Positions 8,706 to 17,122 of a stretch of 64,000 bases of DNA are shown in pieces (position 1 is the stretch's first letter; each line of letters begins with the position of its first letter). The translations under genes and the position numbers were made by a program. Under the pieces are notes generated by a model. It worked only from the letters and a program-made list of their open reading frames with translations. It did no database searches and was not told the origin of the DNA. This stretch comes from Campylobacter bilis (lineage in GTDB: Bacteria > Campylobacterota > Campylobacteria > Campylobacterales > Campylobacteraceae): contig NZ_WUED01000007.1 in NCBI RefSeq assembly GCF_016806695.1, positions 33,340-97,339 of the forward strand, given 5' to 3'.

Positions 8706-10028
8706 ATGAATACTCCTAAATGGACAAGATATGATACAACATGGGTTTTATCTCTTTTTGGAACCGCAGTGGGTGCGGGGATTTTGTTTTTACCTATTAA
8801 GGCAGGTGTGGGTGGTTTTTGGCCAGTTATTGTAATGGCTTTGATTATTTTTCCAATGGTATATTTAAGTCATAGGGCTTTAAGCCGTTTTATATGTCAA
8901 GCAAGCGGCCATGATAAAGACATCACACATGCAGCAGAAGAGTATTTTGGCAGAAAGATAAGCATTTTTATTTCTGTGCTTTATTTTTTTGCGATTTTCC
9001 CCATTTGTTTAGCTTATTGTGTGGGTATAACTAATACTTTTGAAACTTTTATTTATAATCAATTTTTACCCCTTGTTGATCAAAACGGCATGCTTGCAAA
9101 GCTGATTCATACCATATATGAAACAAGCGTTAATGATCAAGGAGAAACTATAGCTAATTTACTCCCTTTTTATCGTGCTGTTTTTGCTTTTGTTTTAGTA
9201 AGTATTTTTATGCTTATTATGCTTTTTAGTGAAGAATTGATTACTAAAGTATGTGAATGGCTTGTGTATCCTTTGTGTGCTATTTTGTTTATTTTTTCTT
9301 TATACCTTATTCCACAATGGTCTTTAGAAAGTTTAAGTGTTGTGCCTAATGTGAAAGAATTTATCACTATAGTATGGTTGACTTTACCGGTTTTAGTATT
9401 TTCATTTAATCATTCTCCAGCTATTTCTACTTTTTCTTTAAGTGTAAAGAGAAAATATAATGAAAATTCTGTAGAAAAAGCCAATCAGATTTTATTTAGA
9501 ACCTCTATAATGCTACTGTTTTTTGTCATGTTTTTTGTGATATCTTGTGTGCTTTCTTTAACCCCTAATGAACTAGCCCAAGCAAGAGCACAAAATATAC
9601 CTGTGCTTTCTTATTTTGCTAATAAATTAGACAATCCTTTCATTTCTTATGGAGGACCTTTGATTGCATTTTTAGCTATTTCTAGTTCTTTTTTTGGGCA
9701 TTATTTTGGTGCTAGAGAAGGGGCTTATGGTATAGTAAGAAAATGCTGTAAATTAGCGGGCAATCAAAACCCTAATTTAAAAACTATTGCTATTTATTCA
9801 ACTTTGGTGATGTATGTTATTATGCTAATTACAGCTTATATTAACCCAAGTATTTTAGGTTTTATTGAAAGTTTAGGAGGGCCTATTATTGCTGCGATTT
9901 TGTTTTTGATGCCAATGATTGCAATTTATACGGTTTCTAAGATGAAAAAATTTCAAAATAAAGCCTTAGATGCTTTTGTATTCATCACAGGTGTTTTGAC
10001 AATCATTACAGTAATTTATACTTTTTAA
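8706..10028 (+). CDS. sdaC: L-serine transporter SdaC (HAAAP family)
   Basis: A 440-aa integral membrane protein with about 11 hydrophobic segments, beginning with WVLSLFGTAVGAGILFLPI (residues 13-31), the N-terminal signature of the hydroxy/aromatic amino acid permease family (SdaC, TdcC). SSSFFGHYFGAREG near residue 330 is also typical. It imports serine, probably by proton symport. Only 12 bp separate it from sdaA, so the two form an uptake-and-catabolism operon. In C. jejuni serine is a main carbon source and sdaC/sdaA are needed for growth on it. The ribosome site AAGGAAAAT precedes the ATG. Confidence 0.95.
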   Translation: MNTPKWTRYDTTWVLSLFGTAVGAGILFLPIKAGVGGFWPVIVMALIIFPMVYLSHRALSRFICQASGHDKDITHAAEEYFGRKISIFISVLYFFAIFPICLAYCVGITNTFETFIYNQFLPLVDQNGMLAKLIHTIYETSVNDQGETIANLLPFYRAVFAFVLVSIFMLIMLFSEELITKVCEWLVYPLCAILFIFSLYLIPQWSLESLSVVPNVKEFITIVWLTLPVLVFSFNHSPAISTFSLSVKRKYNENSVEKANQILFRTSIMLLFFVMFFVISCVLSLTPNELAQARAQNIPVLSYFANKLDNPFISYGGPLIAFLAISSSFFGHYFGAREGAYGIVRKCCKLAGNQNPNLKTIAIYSTLVMYVIMLITAYINPSILGFIESLGGPIIAAILFLMPMIAIYTVSKMKKFQNKALDAFVFITGVLTIITVIYTF

Positions 10029-10040
10029 AGGTTTAAGCAA

Positions 10041-11408
10041 ATGGGTAGTAATTTAAATATTTTCAAAATCGGCGTAGGGCCTTCATCTTCGCATACTTTA
10101 GGACCTATGCTTGCAGGGAATTTGTTTTGTAAAGAAGTGGCTGAAAATCTCAATGAAATCAGCAGGATTGAAGTCATTCTTTATGGTTCTTTGTCTTTAA
10201 CAGGCAAGGGACATTTAAGCGATAAAGCTGTCATTTGGGGATTAAATGCTTTAGAAGCTAAAAATTTAAGTACAGCTATACAAGATGAAGTTAATAAAAA
10301 TGCTATAGAAAAAGGCAAAATCAATTTTTGCGGTGTAAAAGAGCTTGATTTTAATTATAATAAAGATTTGATATTTTCTAAGGATTTTTTACCTTTACAT
10401 GAAAATGGAATGCAAATTAAAGCTTATAATGATAAGGGTGTTTTAATAAAAGAACAAACTTACTATTCTGTAGGAGGGGGTTTTGTTCTCACAGCTTCGC
10501 AATTGGAGGAGAAAAATAAAAATTCTAAGCAAAATCAAAAGAAAAAATTAAATATAGAATTAAATAATGCTAAAGAGGCTTTAGAAATTTGTGATAAAAA
10601 AGGCTGGGATTTAGCAAAGCTTTCTTATGAGTATGAGTTACAATTTCACACTAGAGAAGAAATTTATGCATATTGTCTTGAGATTTGGGAAGTGATGCAA
10701 GAAGTGTATTATAATGGTACGCATCCAAAGCAAGATTATTTGCCTGGAAAACTTCATTTAAAGCGTAGGGCTAAGGGGCTTAAAGAAAGAGTGGCTACTA
10801 CAACTGATCCTATGGGGATTATTGATTTTATTTCTTTATATGCCATTGCTATTGCTGAAGAAAATGCTAGCGGTGCAAAGGTAGTCACAGCACCCACAAA
10901 TGGTGCTTGTGCTGTGATTCCTGCAGTGATGCTTTATCTTAAAAATCACACTATAGGTTTTAATGATGAAAAGGTTATTGAGTTTTTACTCACAGCTATG
11001 CTTATAGGATCTTTTTATAAGAAGAATGCAAGCATTAGCGGAGCGGAGGCAGGTTGTCAAGCAGAAATTGGTAGTGCTAGTTCTATGGCAGCTGCGGCTA
11101 TGGCAACTGTTTTGGGTGCTAATGCTTTTAAGGCTTGTAATGCTGCTGAAATGGCTATGGAACATCATTTGGGTTTAACCTGTGATCCTGTTGGAGGGCT
11201 TGTGCAAATTCCTTGTATAGAAAGAAATGCTTTTGGAGCTATTAAAGCTATTAGTGCTGCTAGGATGGCAATGACGCGTAAATCTACCCCTATGGTCACC
11301 CTTGATGAGGTTATAGAAACCATGTATGAAACAGGCAAGGATATGAATTATAAATATAAAGAAACTTCTTTAGGTGGTCTTGCTATTAATTTAAAAACAG
11401 TGTGCTAG
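10041..11408 (+). CDS. sdaA: L-serine dehydratase SdaA, single-chain iron-sulfur type
   Basis: Converts L-serine to pyruvate and ammonia in the cytoplasm. The 455-aa protein contains both the beta-like N-terminal part (IGVGPSSSHTLGPM, residues 11-24) and the catalytic alpha part with GAKVVTAPTNGACAVIP, SGAEAGCQAEIGSASS and LTCDPVGGLVQIPC, which supply the cysteines for the oxygen-sensitive 4Fe-4S cluster. It is not a PLP enzyme. It follows sdaC by 12 bp and should be co-transcribed. It converges on the membrane-protein gene at 11414. Confidence 0.95.
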   Translation: MGSNLNIFKIGVGPSSSHTLGPMLAGNLFCKEVAENLNEISRIEVILYGSLSLTGKGHLSDKAVIWGLNALEAKNLSTAIQDEVNKNAIEKGKINFCGVKELDFNYNKDLIFSKDFLPLHENGMQIKAYNDKGVLIKEQTYYSVGGGFVLTASQLEEKNKNSKQNQKKKLNIELNNAKEALEICDKKGWDLAKLSYEYELQFHTREEIYAYCLEIWEVMQEVYYNGTHPKQDYLPGKLHLKRRAKGLKERVATTTDPMGIIDFISLYAIAIAEENASGAKVVTAPTNGACAVIPAVMLYLKNHTIGFNDEKVIEFLLTAMLIGSFYKKNASISGAEAGCQAEIGSASSMAAAAMATVLGANAFKACNAAEMAMEHHLGLTCDPVGGLVQIPCIERNAFGAIKAISAARMAMTRKSTPMVTLDEVIETMYETGKDMNYKYKETSLGGLAINLKTVC

Positions 11409-11413
11409 AGATT

Positions 11414-11917
11414 TTAATTTCTTTGTTTTAGGAATTTTTTTATTTCTTCTTTAGAAGAATTTTTTAAGATGCGAATTTGTTTAAAAAGCAAAGCAAGATT
11501 AATAAAACCCATAGTCAAAAGCAATAAACAAAGCATGAGAAAAAGAAGATCTAGGGTGTTAAAATCATTATTTACACCCAAGCTTGCAAAAAAGATAGTA
11601 GCTAAAAATAAAAAAACTAAAAGCGATATTTGCTTGAGTTTTGCTTCGTTAAAATTATTTGTATTTTGAGTGAAATTTCTAAAAAGTATGATATTTTTAT
11701 TTAAATTTGAAATTAAAATTTCATCATTTTCTTTAAATAGCTTTTCTTTCATGCTTTGATAAAAAAAGTTTTCATTGTTTGGATTTAAATCATCTTTTAA
11801 ATTGCTTAAGGTGTAATTTTTGTAAAAAAAGGATTTTGATTTGTTTTGTTTTGCTATTTTGAAAAATCTTAAATCATTTCTTGCATAAAAAAATCCATTA
11901 AAGTTCATAAATCCCAT
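11414..11917 (-). CDS. Small membrane protein downstream of ribD (Cj1623-type)
   Basis: About 167 aa, function not recognised. A polar N-terminal part of about 90 residues is followed by two strongly hydrophobic helices (near 95-115 and 122-145) and a basic C-terminus (KNSSKEEIKKFLKQRN). ATG at 11917 is eight bases after GGGAG; GTG at 11926 and ATG at 11908 are in-frame alternatives. It overlaps the end of ribD by about 20 nt, so it is translationally coupled to ribD. No conserved motif supports a function. Confidence 0.65.
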   Translation of the reverse strand: MGFMNFNGFFYARNDLRFFKIAKQNKSKSFFYKNYTLSNLKDDLNPNNENFFYQSMKEKLFKENDEILISNLNKNIILFRNFTQNTNNFNEAKLKQISLLVFLFLATIFFASLGVNNDFNTLDLLFLMLCLLLLTMGFINLALLFKQIRILKNSSKEEIKKFLKQRN

Positions 11918-12878
11918 AAGTATCACTCCCTAAAAAATTCCTATAAAGGGGTTTAAAGTTCAAAGGTATTGTAACATTTTTTTCAGTATTAAAATTAGAA
12001 TTTTGAAAAATTAAAAACATGTCTATTTCGTCTTTGACAATTTTAAGAAATTTTTCCCCTCCTTCATACATTAAAAATTTAGCTTCATTAGGAATTTGAG
12101 TATAAATGCGACGTTTGGGCACTTTAAACAAAGGGATATTTTTATCAAAATTTTCTAGTTTTTCGCGGCTTAAAATACAAAGATCGGGTGCTTTTGCCTG
12201 AGCAAGCCTAGAATCTAGAATGGGATGATCTTTTCTTATAGTTGATCCGCCCACTACAAGCAAATCAATCACTGATCTGATTTTATGTGCATAGGTGCGA
12301 CTTAATTCATTGCTTACAATTTTACCAAAGGGTGAACCATTCATAAAAAGAGCGAGTTTAAAGAGTTTAAATTGTCCTTTTTGCCATTTTAAAAAGGGTT
12401 TTATAAGTTTTTTTCCTTCTTCTTGGAGTATTCCTAGTTCAACTTCTACGCCTTGTTTTTTTAAAAAATCCAATCCCCCTGCAGCAATTTTATTTTCATC
12501 TTTAATGCTTATAAAAACCTTTTTAAAACCTAGTTCGCTAAAGAGTTTTGCACAAGGTGGGGTTTTACCCTGATGAGAGCAAGGTTCAAGAGTGAGAAAG
12601 GCTACATTGTTTTTAAACATTCCTTGATGGTTTTTGCAAATAAACTCATGCAAGGCATTGCTTTCTTGGGGTAAAGAGCACTCAGGTTTTAGACTTTTAA
12701 AAGCATGTGCTATGGCATTTAATTCTGCATGAGCAAAGCCGGCTTTTTCATGGGCTTTGATGGCTAAAATTTTCCCATTTTGATCTAAGATAGTGCAACC
12801 CACAGCCGGATTAGGATAGGTTAAAAACTGATATTTCCAAGCCTCATTGAAGGCTAGATTCATATAAAACTCTTTCAT
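11898..12878 (-). CDS. ribD: Bifunctional riboflavin biosynthesis protein RibD (deaminase/reductase)
   Basis: Carries out deamination and reduction of the pyrimidine intermediate formed from GTP in riboflavin synthesis. The N-terminal CMP/dCMP-deaminase-type zinc site is visible: AHAELNAIAHA (residues 50-60) and TLEPCSHQGKTPPC (about 97-110). From about residue 165 follows the shorter RibD_C reductase domain, including VVGGSTIRKDHPILDSR. The 326-aa length is slightly below the usual 340-370. It overlaps the downstream membrane-protein gene and lies just 3' of the tRNA cluster on the same strand. Confidence 0.93.
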   Translation of the reverse strand: MKEFYMNLAFNEAWKYQFLTYPNPAVGCTILDQNGKILAIKAHEKAGFAHAELNAIAHAFKSLKPECSLPQESNALHEFICKNHQGMFKNNVAFLTLEPCSHQGKTPPCAKLFSELGFKKVFISIKDENKIAAGGLDFLKKQGVEVELGILQEEGKKLIKPFLKWQKGQFKLFKLALFMNGSPFGKIVSNELSRTYAHKIRSVIDLLVVGGSTIRKDHPILDSRLAQAKAPDLCILSREKLENFDKNIPLFKVPKRRIYTQIPNEAKFLMYEGGEKFLKIVKDEIDMFLIFQNSNFNTEKNVTIPLNFKPLYRNFLGSDTYGIYEL

Positions 12879-13000
12879 TAATTTCCTTATGTTTTTAATT
12901 AGAATGGATTTAAGATTATAGCTTGAAAAATCTAAATCCTCTCTTTTTATAGTTTTACTTATTTAAGAATATACAAGATAGAATGTTTGAGATTTCGCGG

Positions 13001-13088
13001 TGGCCGGGAGAAAGGGATTCGAACCCCTGGAGGTGTGACCCTCAACGGTTTTCAAGACCGCCGCTTTCGACCACTCAGCCATCTCCCG
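13001..13088 (-). tRNA. tRNA-Ser (TGA)
   Basis: 88-nt class II tRNA with a long variable arm, anticodon loop CTTGAAA, T-loop GGTTCGAATCC, acceptor CGGGAGA/TCTCCCG and an encoded CCA end. It is the last of four tRNAs on this strand. Confidence 0.93.
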
Positions 13089-13108
13089 ATAAAGTTGATT
13101 TTGCCTTT

Positions 13109-13182
13109 TGGAGGCGACATCCGGATTTGAACCGGAGATCAAGGCTTTGCAGGCCCATGCCTTACCGCTTGGCTATGTCGCC
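13109..13182 (-). tRNA. tRNA-Cys (GCA)
   Basis: 74-nt cloverleaf with anticodon loop CTGCAAA, T-arm CCGGTTCAAATCCGG, acceptor GGCGACA/TGTCGCC, discriminator T and an encoded CCA. Confidence 0.94.
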
Positions 13183-13201
13183 CTGATAATATTTGAAAAT
13201 G

Positions 13202-13290
13202 TGGTGCCCGAGGCCGGACTTGAACCGGCACGGAAGAAAAATTCCGAGGGATTTTAAGTCCCTTGTGTCTACCAATTCCACCACCCGGGC
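13202..13290 (-). tRNA. tRNA-Leu (TAA)
   Basis: 89-nt class II tRNA with anticodon loop CTTAAAA, long variable arm CGGAA...TTCCG, T-arm GCCGGTTCAAGTCCGGC, acceptor GCCCGGG/CTCGGGC (one G-T pair) and an encoded CCA. Confidence 0.94.
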
Positions 13291-13299
13291 GAGTGATTA

Positions 13300-13374
13300 T
13301 GGAGCGGGAAACGAGATTCGAACTCGCGACCCCAACCTTGGCAAGGTTGTGCTCTACCCCTGAGCTATTCCCGC
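13300..13374 (-). tRNA. tRNA-Gly (GCC)
   Basis: 75-nt cloverleaf with anticodon loop TTGCCAA, T-arm GCGAGTTCGAATCTCG, acceptor GCGGGAA/TTCCCGC, discriminator T and an encoded CCA. It is the first tRNA in the direction of transcription, so the promoter should lie between 13375 and mutY. Confidence 0.94.
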
Positions 13375-13572
13375 AGAATTTTATGAAAGAATTAAGGTAA
13401 AATTGTAGCAAAATAAACTTAAAAGGAGTTTATTTTATCTTATTTGCAGATGTTTGTGCGTTTTAAGGTTTGATTTTGATATGTTTTTATTGCGTGTGCT
13501 TAAACCTTAAAAAGCTTTATATTTTTAAATAATTTTAGCATAAATTTTTAAATTTTTGTTATACTTTAAGCC

Positions 13573-14592
13573 ATGCAAAAACAAAGTATTGAAAAATTGC
13601 AAAAAAACTTGCTTCTTTGGTATGAAGAAAAAGGGCGTAAAGATTTACCCTGGAGGAATTTGCAAGGTGAAAATTGTGATGAGAGATTAAAACATATTAG
13701 CAGGCCTTATGGGGTTTATATTAGTGAAATTATGCTTCAGCAAACTCAGGTAAAGTCAGTTTTAGAAAGGTTTTATTTTCCTTTTTTAGAAAAATTTCCT
13801 AATTTAAAAGCTTTAGCTTATGCAAATGAAGAGGAGCTTTTAAAAGCATGGCAAGGTTTAGGATATTATACGCGTGCTAGAAATTTAAAAAAAGCAGCTT
13901 TAGAATGCATAGAGCAATTTGAAGGGAAATTGCCTAAAGATCTTAAGAGTTTAAGAAAATTAAGTGGCATAGGTGCTTATACAGCAGGAGCTATTGCTTG
14001 TTTTGGTTATGATGAAAAAGTCTCTTTTGTAGATGCTAATATCCGTCGTGTGCTTTCAAGACTTTTTGCTTTGGAAAATCCAAGTATGCAAGAACTTGAA
14101 CATAATGCAAAAGAGCTTTTAAATTTAAATTATGCCTTTGATCATAATCAAGCTTTGCTAGATATGGGAGCTTTGGTGTGTGTGAGTAAAAATCCAAAAT
14201 GTGGCATTTGTCCTTTATATGATTTTTGTCAGGGTAAATTCAATCCAGAGCTTTATCCTAGGGCTAAAAAAATACTTTATCAAAATATGAATTTCAATCT
14301 TTTTTTATTTGAATTTGAAAAACAATTTGCTATACAAAAAAGCTATGATAAACTTTATAAAGGCATGTATAATTTCCCTTATTTTAAAGAAGATGAGTGT
14401 AAATTATCTCAAAATATGCATTTTTTAGGTGAGTTTAAGCACGCTTATACCAAATACAAACTCAAAATCAAGGTCTATCATCAAATTTTAAAAGAAAAAA
14501 ATGAAAATTATGAATTTAAAAGTTTAAAACAACTCCAAAATACGGCACTTTCGGTGCTTTCTTTAAAGGCTTTGGATTTGATGAAGTTTTGA
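13573..14592 (+). CDS. mutY: A/G-specific adenine glycosylase MutY
   Basis: Removes adenine mispaired with 8-oxoguanine. The helix-hairpin-helix motif LRKLSGIGAYTAGAI is followed by FVDANIRRVLSR, whose Asp is the catalytic residue. The 4Fe-4S loop C-x6-C-x2-C-x5-C is intact (CVSKNPKCGICPLYDFC, about residues 199-215). The N-terminal LPWRNLQ and LQQTQV motifs are MutY-specific. The C-terminal NUDIX-like 8-oxoG recognition domain (about 240-339) is present but short and diverged. It is transcribed away from the tRNA cluster. Confidence 0.94.
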   Translation: MQKQSIEKLQKNLLLWYEEKGRKDLPWRNLQGENCDERLKHISRPYGVYISEIMLQQTQVKSVLERFYFPFLEKFPNLKALAYANEEELLKAWQGLGYYTRARNLKKAALECIEQFEGKLPKDLKSLRKLSGIGAYTAGAIACFGYDEKVSFVDANIRRVLSRLFALENPSMQELEHNAKELLNLNYAFDHNQALLDMGALVCVSKNPKCGICPLYDFCQGKFNPELYPRAKKILYQNMNFNLFLFEFEKQFAIQKSYDKLYKGMYNFPYFKEDECKLSQNMHFLGEFKHAYTKYKLKIKVYHQILKEKNENYEFKSLKQLQNTALSVLSLKALDLMKF

Positions 14593-14688
14593 TTTTGAGA
14601 ACTTTGTTTGTGTTTTTGAGTATAATGTGGGTTTGATTTGAAGTTTTGATAGAGTAAAGATTAAAAGCCTATCATTTTAAGATATAAG

Positions 14689-15540
14689 ATGAAATTTAAA
14701 AAAATATATATAGAATTAAGTGATATTTGTGGTTTAAAATGTGATTTTTGCCCTTCAAAAAAAGGTGTGCGGGGTGTGATGGGCTTAGAAAGGTTTGAAA
14801 ATTTAGCCTTTGAAATTGCAAAAAAGGCGGAGCTTTTTACCTTCCATATTCTAGGTGATCCTTTGCTTTTAAAGGATTTGGAAAATTATTTGCAAATTGC
14901 AAAAAAACAAAACATGAGACTTGAAATCACTACGAGTGGTTTTTATTTCAATGCTAAAAACCGTTTTTTACTCCTAAAATACAATAATATCCATCAAATC
15001 AATATTTCTTTAATGGCTTTTTTTACCCAAAATAAACTTTCTTTAAAAGAATATTTTAAACCTATTTTGGAATTTTGTAAAGAACATTTTGATCAAAAAA
15101 GTCTTTCTTTTATCAATCTTAGACTTTGGAATAAGGATGCTGATTTTAAGTTTCTTAAAACAAATTTAGAAATTTATGAGCTTTTAACTAAGGAATTTAG
15201 GGTTACAATCGATGTAAATGCTAGTAAAAATCGTCTTCAAAGACATATTATCTTGCATCAAAACAAACTTTTTAAATGGCCTAATCTAGAAAATAAAGCC
15301 CTTTATCAAAAGGGTAAATGCTATGCTTTAAAAGAACAAATAGGAATTTTAAGCAATGGAACCTTAGTGCCTTGTTGTTTAGATACTAAAGGTGATATTA
15401 ATTTAGGCAATGTTTTTGAAGAAGATTTTAACAAGCTTCTTAAATCTCCACGTTTAAAAGCCATTAAAAAGGCTTTTGAAAGAGAACAGCGTATAGAAAA
15501 GCTTTGTCAAACTTGCGAATTTTTTAAAACAAGATTGTAA
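14689..15540 (+). CDS. Radical SAM protein with C-terminal cysteine cluster (Cj1618-type)
   Basis: The N-terminal CGLKCDFC motif (C-x3-C-x2-C, about residues 14-21) binds the 4Fe-4S cluster that cleaves S-adenosylmethionine. A C-terminal SPASM/Twitch-like region follows, with cysteines in KGKCYAL, LVPCCLD and KLCQTCEF (about 212-278) that could hold an auxiliary cluster. The 283-aa protein lacks a recognisable substrate domain. The family includes peptide-modifying enzymes, but no precursor peptide is seen here. It converges with chuD, with only two bases between stops, inside an inverted repeat. C. jejuni reference strains, as I recall, carry kgtP between mutY and this gene; here it is absent. 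Confidence 0.75.
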   Translation: MKFKKIYIELSDICGLKCDFCPSKKGVRGVMGLERFENLAFEIAKKAELFTFHILGDPLLLKDLENYLQIAKKQNMRLEITTSGFYFNAKNRFLLLKYNNIHQINISLMAFFTQNKLSLKEYFKPILEFCKEHFDQKSLSFINLRLWNKDADFKFLKTNLEIYELLTKEFRVTIDVNASKNRLQRHIILHQNKLFKWPNLENKALYQKGKCYALKEQIGILSNGTLVPCCLDTKGDINLGNVFEEDFNKLLKSPRLKAIKKAFEREQRIEKLCQTCEFFKTRL

Positions 15541-15575
15541 ACTTAAAAATCTTTGTTTTCTAATCTTGTTTTAAA
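15523..15575. terminator. Inverted repeat at the convergent radical-SAM / chuD ends
   Basis: 14-bp perfect arms TTTAAAACAAGATT (15523-15536) and AATCTTGTTTTAAA (15562-15575) with a 25-nt loop, overlapping both 3' coding ends. Both proteins therefore end with a similar FKTRL-containing segment. It is probably a bidirectional terminator or 3'-end stabiliser, although the loop is longer than in classical terminators. Confidence 0.5.
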
Positions 15576-16349
15576 TTCTTTAATCCTTTCTATTATTTTT
15601 GGACTTAAGCGTAAAAGTATATGAGTGTTTTTATTGGTATAAATTTGTCCTGTTTTAGCTGCTTTGGTATTTGCTAATAAGGCATTGGTATTTAAAAGTT
15701 TATCATCTGCATTGATTCCAAGGATTAGCAAATCAGGATTTTGTTTGAGTATATATTCTGCTGATATTATAGGGCGGACTATGTCGCTTTTGGGGCTTAA
15801 ATTTTTTATTCCTATTAATCTTAAGATATCTGCTATTAAAGAATTATCATTAAAAGCCATAAGAGGATTGCTTGAGTAAAGATAAATTGCGCTTTTATTT
15901 AGAGGATTTTGTTTTAATTCTTCTAATCCTTTTTCAAAGTCTTTTAAGAGCTTTTTACTTTGTTTTTCTTTGCCAGTAATTTTTGCAAGGATTTTTATAT
16001 TGCTTTTGATTTGATTAAGACTTTGGGCTTTTAAGTTTATGCTTTTGATACCAAAGTTTTTAAGCCCTTCTTCTAGATTTAAAGAATAAGAGCTAAGGAT
16101 TACTAAAGTGGGTTTTAAAGAGACGATTTTTTCAAGAGAAGGATTTGAAAAAGTCCCCACACTTGTGAGTTTTAAGCTTTGATCTTGAGGATAGATATTA
16201 AAATGTTGCAAATTCGCAATGCCAACAATTTGATCATTAGCTTGCAACATAAAAAGCGTTTCTACACTTGCAGGATCAAGAACTACTAGGCGTTCTTTAG
16301 CATTTGATATGCTTAATAATAAACTTATAATCATTAAAATTTTTTTCAT
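15543..16349 (-). CDS. chuD: Haem ABC transporter periplasmic binding protein ChuD
   Basis: Class III substrate-binding protein for the ChuBC haem importer. It has a signal peptide (residues 1-17, SISNA/KE) and the BtuF/HmuT fold, with DPASVETLFMLQANDQIVGI near the start, a central SVGTFSNPSLEKIVSLKPTLVI segment and the long linking helix. It is separated by two bases from chuC and is the last gene of chuABCD, expected to be iron-repressed through the Fur box upstream of chuA. The 268-aa length is normal. Confidence 0.92.
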   Translation of the reverse strand: MKKILMIISLLLSISNAKERLVVLDPASVETLFMLQANDQIVGIANLQHFNIYPQDQSLKLTSVGTFSNPSLEKIVSLKPTLVILSSYSLNLEEGLKNFGIKSINLKAQSLNQIKSNIKILAKITGKEKQSKKLLKDFEKGLEELKQNPLNKSAIYLYSSNPLMAFNDNSLIADILRLIGIKNLSPKSDIVRPIISAEYILKQNPDLLILGINADDKLLNTNALLANTKAAKTGQIYTNKNTHILLRLSPKIIERIKEFKTRLENKDF

Positions 16350-16351
16350 TT

Positions 16352-17122
16352 TTATTCCTTTGAGATTAAAATATAAGGTTTAGATTTTTTATAAATAATT
16401 TCACAATTTAAATTATAAATTTCTTTTAAAATTTTTTCGGTAAAAAGTTCTTTGCTTGTTCCAAAATATTTTATTTCCCCTTCTTTTAAAAAAACTATCT
16501 TATCACAAAACATAGAAGCTAAATTTAAATCATGTAAAATAGCAAGGACTGCTATGTTTTTTTCTTTAATGAGTTTTTCACAAAGACTTAAAAGTTCCAC
16601 AGCATAGTTTAAATCTAATGCTGAAGTAGGTTCATCTAAAAAAAGAATTTTAGGATTTTTTAATAAGGCCCTTGCTAAAAGCACCCTTTGAAATTCTCCC
16701 CCGCTTAAAGAAAGGATGTTTCTTTGTAAAAAATCTTGAAGGTTTAATTCTTTGGCTAATTGTTTAACTTCTATAATGTCTTTTTGGGTGTATGAACTAA
16801 AGGTGTGCTTTAAATTAGCATATTTACTCATTAAGAGTACATCCATGACTTTTAAAGGTGCGTTTAATTCTGATTTTTGAGGAACAAAGCCGCAAATTTT
16901 AGCAAATTCTTTAAGAGAAAATTTTTTGATATTAGTATTAAAAAGGCTTATTTCTCCTTTGCTTGCGTTTAAATTTTTAAGTATGAGTTTTAAAAGGGTG
17001 CTTTTGCCTGAACCATTAGGGCCTAAAATGCCTATAAAAGCTTGATTTTCGAGTTCTAGATTAATATTTTTAAGTAAAGCTTCTTTGTGGTAAGAAAAAC
17101 TTAAATTTTTTATTTTTAGCAT
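16352..17122 (-). CDS. chuC: Haem ABC transporter ATPase ChuC
   Basis: Cytoplasmic ATPase of the FecCD/BtuCD-type importer. Walker A is GPNGSGKST (about residues 34-42), the Q-loop FVPQKSEL, the signature LSGGEFQRVLLARALL and Walker B ILFLDEPTSALD, followed by the switch His in LHDLNLAS. At 256 aa it is full length. Its ATG overlaps the chuB stop by one base (TAATG), which indicates translational coupling. Confidence 0.94.
   Translation of the reverse strand: MLKIKNLSFSYHKEALLKNINLELENQAFIGILGPNGSGKSTLLKLILKNLNASKGEISLFNTNIKKFSLKEFAKICGFVPQKSELNAPLKVMDVLLMSKYANLKHTFSSYTQKDIIEVKQLAKELNLQDFLQRNILSLSGGEFQRVLLARALLKNPKILFLDEPTSALDLNYAVELLSLCEKLIKEKNIAVLAILHDLNLASMFCDKIVFLKEGEIKYFGTSKELFTEKILKEIYNLNCEIIYKKSKPYILISKE

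Noticed and set aside
13139..13411. 90-aa and 67-aa frames across the tRNA cluster
   Set aside because: These are translations of tRNA genes; the PGGGIGRHKGL-type strings are well-known false proteins from tRNA-Leu and neighbours.
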